From positions 1-9,778 of the forward strand of contig JBPCMS010000114.1 of NCBI GenBank assembly GCA_051002015.1: a stretch of DNA of 9,778 nt, written 5' to 3'. Positions 5,970 to 9,778 of this stretch are shown one piece after another. The position numbers were made by a program, and so were the translations under genes. The notes beneath the pieces are model-generated. The model was given only the letters and a program-made list of their open reading frames with translations, searched no databases and was not told the origin of the DNA. This stretch comes from JACDBE01 sp051002015. Its GTDB lineage: Bacteria; Actinomycetota; Acidimicrobiia; Spongiisociales; UBA5794. The number at the start of each line of letters is the position of its first letter. The first letter of the stretch is position 1.

Positions 5970-7334
5970 ATGAAGCGAATCACCGGCCTCGTCGCCATGC
6001 TGCTGCTGGTCGGCGCCTGCTCCGCCAACCCGGCAGCCGAGACGGCGACCAGCGCACCTACCGGGTCCACCGGTACCAACTCCACCAGCGGATCCACCGA
6101 CGAGGGCACCGCAACCACGACGGGCGGACCCACCCCGATGGCCGAGAGTTGCGCCCCGCTGACCGACGGCACCCCGTGGACCGACGAGGTCAGCGCCGAG
6201 GCGGTCACCATCCAGGAGCCGGGCCGTGACACGGTCGGCGTCCAGGCCGTGGTCTACCCCCATCCCGACTACGAGGGACGGCCCTGGTCGCAGTGGGGCC
6301 AGGGGTTCGCCCTCCCCGACGGCCGCTTCCTCTCCGCCATCGGCGATCACGGCGGCGCCGACGCCAACTCCTATCTCTACGAGTTCGACCCGGCTACCGG
6401 GCTGCTCACCCAGATCGCCGACGCGCTGTCGCTGATCGACCATGCCCCGGGCGACTGGGGCTACGGCAAGATCCACGCCCAGATGGTGGCGGGACCGTGC
6501 GGCGACGTGTTCACCTCCACCTACTGGGGATCGCGGCGGGGGCTGGCGTACCAGGGCAGCTACACCGGTGACTACCTGCTCCGCATCGATCCCGAGACCC
6601 GCACCATCGCCGCCCCCCAGGTGCTGGCCGAGGAGCGGGGCTCGGCCTCGATGGCGTCGTGGCCCCAGGGCGGGCTCGTCTACGCCGAGGCCGCCGACCC
6701 GTTCGGGCGCAAGACCGGCGACTTCGTCGTCGTCGACGCCATCACCGGCGAGACCGTCTTCAGCGATGACAGCGCCGAGCATCTCGGCTACCGCAGCATC
6801 GCAGTCGACGCAGACGGCGGCGCCTGGATCACCTGGAACGGCACCTCGCTGGCCCGCTACGACCCCGAGTCCAACAGCCTGGAACCGACGGACGTGACCC
6901 TCCCCGGCACCACTTTGAGGGCAGTGACCAGGCCCGCCGCCGACGGCACCATCTACGCCGTCACCGACGAGCCACCGATCTTCTTCGCCCTCGAGCCCGA
7001 CGGCGCGGTGCGCCAGCTGGGCGAGGCCCGCAAGTACACCACGTCGCTGGCATTGTCCGCAGACGAGACACGTTTCTTCTCGGTCCCCGGCGCCCACAGC
7101 GGGCTTCCCGAGGAGGGCACACCGCTGGTGGCGATCGACACCGAAACCGGCGCCGAGGAGGTCATCCTCGAGCTGCACCCGCTGGTCGAGGAGGCGCTGG
7201 GGCTGGCGCTCGGCGGCACCTACAACGTGGTCGCCTCCGGAGAGAACACGCTGTATATCGGGATCAACGCCGGGCCGCTGGGCTCCGACGAGGGCTTCGG
7301 CGAGATCATCCTGCTGATCGTCACCCTGCCGTGA
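5970..7334 (+). CDS. Secreted beta-propeller lipoprotein, NHL/SMP-30-like
   Basis: This 454-residue protein has a short signal peptide with lipobox LVGAC, the lipidated cysteine being residue 17. A low-complexity Ser/Thr/Gly linker (about 18-56) tethers the folded part to the outer face of the membrane. The remainder is strand-rich, with repeating blade endings of the form YEFDPATG (137-144), LRIDPETR (204-211), VVDAITGE (254-261), ARYDPESN (295-302) and AIDTETGA (388-395), as in NHL, SMP-30 or YVTN-type propellers. A conspicuous patch GYGKIHAQMVAGPCG plus STYWG (164-187) may be a ligand or metal site. No enzyme residues are assignable. The ATG at 5970 follows GGGGGA and precedes the signal peptide; upstream codons in frame are not used. 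Its stop overlaps the next start as GTGA, so the two proteins are translationally coupled and probably work together. The cargo or ligand is unknown. Confidence 0.85.
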   Translation: MKRITGLVAMLLLVGACSANPAAETATSAPTGSTGTNSTSGSTDEGTATTTGGPTPMAESCAPLTDGTPWTDEVSAEAVTIQEPGRDTVGVQAVVYPHPDYEGRPWSQWGQGFALPDGRFLSAIGDHGGADANSYLYEFDPATGLLTQIADALSLIDHAPGDWGYGKIHAQMVAGPCGDVFTSTYWGSRRGLAYQGSYTGDYLLRIDPETRTIAAPQVLAEERGSASMASWPQGGLVYAEAADPFGRKTGDFVVVDAITGETVFSDDSAEHLGYRSIAVDADGGAWITWNGTSLARYDPESNSLEPTDVTLPGTTLRAVTRPAADGTIYAVTDEPPIFFALEPDGAVRQLGEARKYTTSLALSADETRFFSVPGAHSGLPEEGTPLVAIDTETGAEEVILELHPLVEEALGLALGGTYNVVASGENTLYIGINAGPLGSDEGFGEIILLIVTLP

Positions 7335-9019
7335 CCACGGTGCGGCGGTCGGCGGCAGCGCTGGTGCTCGTCCTGGTGGTCGCCGCCTGCTCCGGCGACC
7401 CCGACCCATCGACAGCCACCATGGCCTCGCCGGACGGGTCGACCGCGGCACCGTCAGGCTCTACGGCCGGGGTGAACGGCGGCGAGGGGATCACCTGCTG
7501 GGCCTCCCCCGCCGCCGACGGCGACGACGGGATCGCCTTGGTCGACGCCGCCGAGGCGTGGGGGCTGGTCGAGCCACTGACCGGCATGTACGGGCACGCC
7601 GCCGCCTGGGGAGACGTCAACGGCGACCTGCTCCCCGACCTGCTGGTGGGCACCTTCGCCAACCGGGCCCCCGACCGCTACGCCTTTCGGGGAGCCACCG
7701 GCCCCTCCCCCGACCGGCTGCTGCTCTCCACCGGAGACGGCTACGAGGTGGCCACCGACTTCCCCGAGGAGTTCGGTCGTACCAGCGGCGCCGCCTTCGT
7801 CGACCTCGACAACGACGGCGATCTCGACCTGGTGCTTTCCCGAAATGTGTCCGACCGTGATCCGGGGATGGACGTGACCTCGCTGTTCGCCAACAACGGG
7901 GGCTCGTTCACCGTGGTCGCCTCCGGGCTCGACCCCGACCTTCCCGGCCGCTCGATCGGGGTGCTCGACATCGACCAAGACGGGCTGCTCGACCTGATCA
8001 TCGTCGAGGACCGCTACACCGGGGGCTCGAGCCGGGCATACCACAACCTGGGCGATCTCCGCTTCGAGGACGCCAGCGAGGCGTGGGGGCTGCCGCTCGA
8101 CATCGCCGGGCTGGGGATCGCCACCGGCGACCTCAACGGCGATCGCATCACCGACTTCTTCGTGGCCGGCTCCAACCGGCTGTTCGTCGGCACCGGGAAC
8201 GGGGTGAGGGAGATCACCTCCAACGATCTGATGTGGCCCCCCGGTGGACCCGAGGACGACGCCGCCGGTGCCGCCATCGCCGACGTCAACCGCGACGGAT
8301 GGCCCGATCTGGTCGTGGGCCAGCACTACAACAGCACCCTGTCGCAGGGTACCCTGACCCCGGTGCGGCTCTACCTCAACCGCACCTCGGGGGTGGCCGA
8401 CGATCCCGTGCTTGAGGACGTCACCGAGCAGGCCGGGCTGATCGGGCTCCCCACCAAGGCGCCCCACGTCGAGGTGGTCGACCTCGACAACGATGGCTGG
8501 CCCGACATCCTCACCACCGCCGCCGCACACGACGGCGCCGGGCCCGCCGTGTTCCGCTCGACCGGGGTCGAGGACGGGGTCCCACGCTTCGAGGCGCCCG
8601 CCGGTCTCGGCTCGCCGCAGTACTGGGTGGCGGGGCCCACCGCCGACGTCGACCGCGACGGCCGGGTCGACATCCTGCTGGTCGAATGGGAACCCGCTCT
8701 GCCCTCGCTGCTGGTGCTCAACCGGTCGGCGTCGGGCCACTGGCTCGAGGTGTCGGTAGGCACCGAGCTGGGCGGCGGTGTCGGCACCACCGTCGCCGTA
8801 TACGAATCCGGCGGCGCCGGCGATCCCGACCGTCTGCTGGGGGTGCGAGAGATCGTGGCCACCGTCGGCTACACCGCCGGGATCGAGCAGATCGCCCACC
8901 TCGGCCTGGGCGACGTGACCGAGGTGGACGTGGTGGTCACCCCCCCACCGGGCCACGACCCGATCACCCTCACCGCCATCCCCGCCGACCAACACATCCG
9001 GTTGCCGAACGGCTGCTAG
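7331..9019 (+). CDS. CRTAC1-like lipoprotein with seven FG-GAP/VCBS repeats and ASPIC/UnbV-like tail
   Basis: The 562-residue product starts at a GTG overlapping the preceding stop, has a signal peptide with lipobox VVAAC (cysteine 20), and a linker to about residue 53. Seven calcium-loop repeats of the form DxDxDGxxD follow: 95-103, 158-166, 213-221, 267-275, 318-326, 384-392 and 439-447. This count suggests a closed seven-bladed, integrin-alpha-like propeller. The C-terminal 95 residues (HWLEVSVGTELGGGVGTTVAV, IAHLGLGDVTEVDVVVTPP) resemble the ASPIC/UnbV domain seen in CRTAC1-family proteins, with the glycine-rich turn, the HLGLG strand and a final valine-rich strand. It should sit outside the cell, calcium-stabilised, binding protein or polysaccharide. 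It forms an operon with the upstream propeller lipoprotein. No enzymatic residues are seen, and the partner molecule is unknown. Confidence 0.92.
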   Translation: MTTVRRSAAALVLVLVVAACSGDPDPSTATMASPDGSTAAPSGSTAGVNGGEGITCWASPAADGDDGIALVDAAEAWGLVEPLTGMYGHAAAWGDVNGDLLPDLLVGTFANRAPDRYAFRGATGPSPDRLLLSTGDGYEVATDFPEEFGRTSGAAFVDLDNDGDLDLVLSRNVSDRDPGMDVTSLFANNGGSFTVVASGLDPDLPGRSIGVLDIDQDGLLDLIIVEDRYTGGSSRAYHNLGDLRFEDASEAWGLPLDIAGLGIATGDLNGDRITDFFVAGSNRLFVGTGNGVREITSNDLMWPPGGPEDDAAGAAIADVNRDGWPDLVVGQHYNSTLSQGTLTPVRLYLNRTSGVADDPVLEDVTEQAGLIGLPTKAPHVEVVDLDNDGWPDILTTAAAHDGAGPAVFRSTGVEDGVPRFEAPAGLGSPQYWVAGPTADVDRDGRVDILLVEWEPALPSLLVLNRSASGHWLEVSVGTELGGGVGTTVAVYESGGAGDPDRLLGVREIVATVGYTAGIEQIAHLGLGDVTEVDVVVTPPPGHDPITLTAIPADQHIRLPNGC

Positions 9020-9099
9020 AGCCGCCGTCTTCCTTTCCCCATCGCCGAAGGCCGACAAGGGCAGCCGGGGCGAGGGAAGGCAGCCAAACAGCACCGTCG

Positions 9100-9172
9100 G
9101 GGCCTCGTATCCCACCCCGCCTCGCAGAGCCTCGGCACCCCTCCCAATGGGAGGGGAAAAGGACCGGGAGGG
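9100..9172. repeat. 73-bp direct repeat, copy 1, with internal palindrome
   Basis: This unit matches copy 2 (9195-9267) at 71 of 73 positions, with a period of 95 bp. It contains the palindrome CCCCTCCCA-A-TGGGAGGGG (perfect in this copy) followed by AAAA and a second GGGAGGG block. It resembles the short palindromic intergenic repeats scattered through many bacterial genomes. It lies between two convergent genes and is non-coding; the AAAA is on the wrong side for an intrinsic terminator on either strand. Confidence 0.9.
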
Positions 9173-9194
9173 GGAAGCTGCCGGACTACGCGGC

Positions 9195-9267
9195 GGGCCT
9201 CGTATCCCACCCCGCCTCGCAGAGCCTCGGCACCCCTCCCAATGGAAGGGGAAAAGAACCGGGAGGG
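9195..9267. repeat. 73-bp direct repeat, copy 2
   Basis: This is the second copy, differing from copy 1 by G-to-A at 9246 and 9257. The first change breaks the central palindrome (TGGAAGGGG instead of TGGGAGGGG). It ends 3 bp before the gltX stop codon. Two tandem copies with a 22-bp separator suggest local duplication or paired insertion of a repeat family. Confidence 0.9.
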
Positions 9268-9269
9268 CT

Positions 9270-9778
9270 CTACGTGCCGGCGGTGGGCCAGCGGTCGAGG
9301 AGGCGTTTGCCGGCGGTGGTGAGGCGGTTCAGGGTGCGGTCCTTGCCCAGCACGGCGATCGACTCGAACAGTGGCGGGCTTATCGAGGAGCCGGTCACCG
9401 CCACCCGGAGCGGCTGCAGGCCCTTGCGGGCGGACAGGCCCTGCTCTGCCAGCATCCCACGCAGCGCCGTCTCCACGGTCTCGGCCGACCAGGGCGACTC
9501 CACCTTGTGCAGAGCCCGCATCGCCTTGGCCAGCACCACCGGGACCGACGGGTCGGTCATCACCTTGTCCCAGGACGTCTGGTCGTAGGCGACGGCGACA
9601 TCGCTTTCCGTCGCCGCCCCGAATCCCGCGTACACGTTCAGCAGGAAGGCGACCTGGGGTCCGACCTCGTCGAGCCGCTTGGCCCGCTCCTGCACCAGCG
9701 GGGCGATCTCACCGATCCGCTCCAGCTCGTCGGGGTCGAGCGGCCGACCCGCCCCCCGCTCGACGAACGGCAGCGCCC
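9270..9778 (-). CDS. gltX: Glutamyl-tRNA synthetase, C-terminal part (cut by window edge)
   Basis: The visible 168 residues are the C-terminal anticodon-binding portion of a class I glutamyl-tRNA synthetase, which charges tRNA-Glu in the cytoplasm. In organisms without glutaminyl-tRNA synthetase it also charges tRNA-Gln for later amidation. The frame is open to the window end, and the catalytic Rossmann domain with HIGH and KMSKS must lie beyond it. Recognisable stretches are the ALPFVERG entry, IAPLVQERAKRLDE, the helical region with ALRGMLAEQGLSARKGLQPLR, and the family ending AVTGSSISPPLFESIAVLG then RLTTAGKRLL. The internal GTG at 9693-9695 is not the real start. It converges on the CRTAC1-like gene, with the two 73-bp repeats between them. 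Its tRNA substrates are encoded 3.4 kb further along the same strand. Confidence 0.95.
   Translation of the reverse strand, partial: ALPFVERGAGRPLDPDELERIGEIAPLVQERAKRLDEVGPQVAFLLNVYAGFGAATESDVAVAYDQTSWDKVMTDPSVPVVLAKAMRALHKVESPWSAETVETALRGMLAEQGLSARKGLQPLRVAVTGSSISPPLFESIAVLGKDRTLNRLTTAGKRLLDRWPTAGT

Noticed and set aside
5826..7451. 541-codon open frame antisense to the first lipoprotein
   Set aside because: It starts inside the neighbouring gene, runs through a tRNA and intergenic DNA, and is rich in G, V, A and D in the pattern expected from the complement of GC-rich codons. It has no signal peptide, motif or ribosome-binding site. The plus-strand protein has clear family features.
7454..9115. 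553-codon open frame antisense to the FG-GAP lipoprotein
   Set aside because: Its repeated acidic and valine-rich blocks are the mirror of the seven DxDxDG repeats on the plus strand. The start lies in the 73-bp repeat. It is a codon-bias shadow.
9146..9172. Intrinsic terminator for gltX or the lipoprotein operon
   Set aside because: The GC-rich palindrome is followed by A on the plus strand and preceded by T on the minus strand, which is the wrong side for a U-tract in both directions.
9100..9267. CRISPR array
   Set aside because: There are only two copies, the repeat is 73 bp and the separator 22 bp, and there is no cas gene.

Overview
The window is very GC-rich throughout. It carries an F420-type luciferase-like oxidoreductase, a SigG-like (TIGR02960) extracytoplasmic-function sigma factor, lipoproteins with classical lipoboxes, tRNA genes that encode CCA, and a likely leaderless promoter. 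Together these point to a high-GC actinobacterium. The mix of CRTAC1-type lipoprotein, F420 enzyme and a gltX/tRNA-Gln/tRNA-Glu neighbourhood would suit an environmental lineage such as Acidimicrobiia, but that placement is inference and no taxonomic marker was tested.

Left part (1-5036), a worn accessory region. From left to right: an intact minus-strand F420-dependent oxidoreductase (149-1087); a minus-strand SLATT/DUF4231 membrane protein whose first ~35 codons do not belong to the family (1284-2105); the headless, frameshifted remains of a plus-strand DHA2-type MFS drug exporter (2002-3319); an intact minus-strand SigG-like sigma factor (3373-4368); a 47-bp imperfect palindrome (4442-4488); and a 69-codon remnant of a LacI repressor (4481-4690). 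About 350 bp without a recognisable gene follow. Two places look like deletion scars: one where the SLATT gene and the MFS gene have both lost their 5' ends at the same junction, and one where a LacI DNA-binding head runs into an unrelated tail.

Middle (5002-5840). A two-gene plus-strand unit, probably a toxin-antitoxin pair, has a good promoter that would start transcription at the ATG. It is followed by minus-strand tRNA-Glu(CTC) and tRNA-Gln(CTG), read Gln then Glu from a clear promoter at 5852-5879.

Right part (5970-9778). Two translationally coupled plus-strand genes encode secreted lipoprotein beta-propellers: an NHL/SMP-30-like one (5970-7334), and a CRTAC1-like one with seven calcium-binding FG-GAP/VCBS repeats and an ASPIC/UnbV-like tail (7331-9019). 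After a 73-bp direct repeat present twice, the window ends inside gltX (glutamyl-tRNA synthetase) on the minus strand. The lipoprotein pair therefore sits between gltX and the Gln/Glu tRNAs it probably once adjoined.

No CRISPR array, transposase, integrase or phage gene was seen. The best candidates for something not yet described are the coupled lipoprotein propeller pair, the toxin-antitoxin-like pair, and the orphan truncated SLATT protein.
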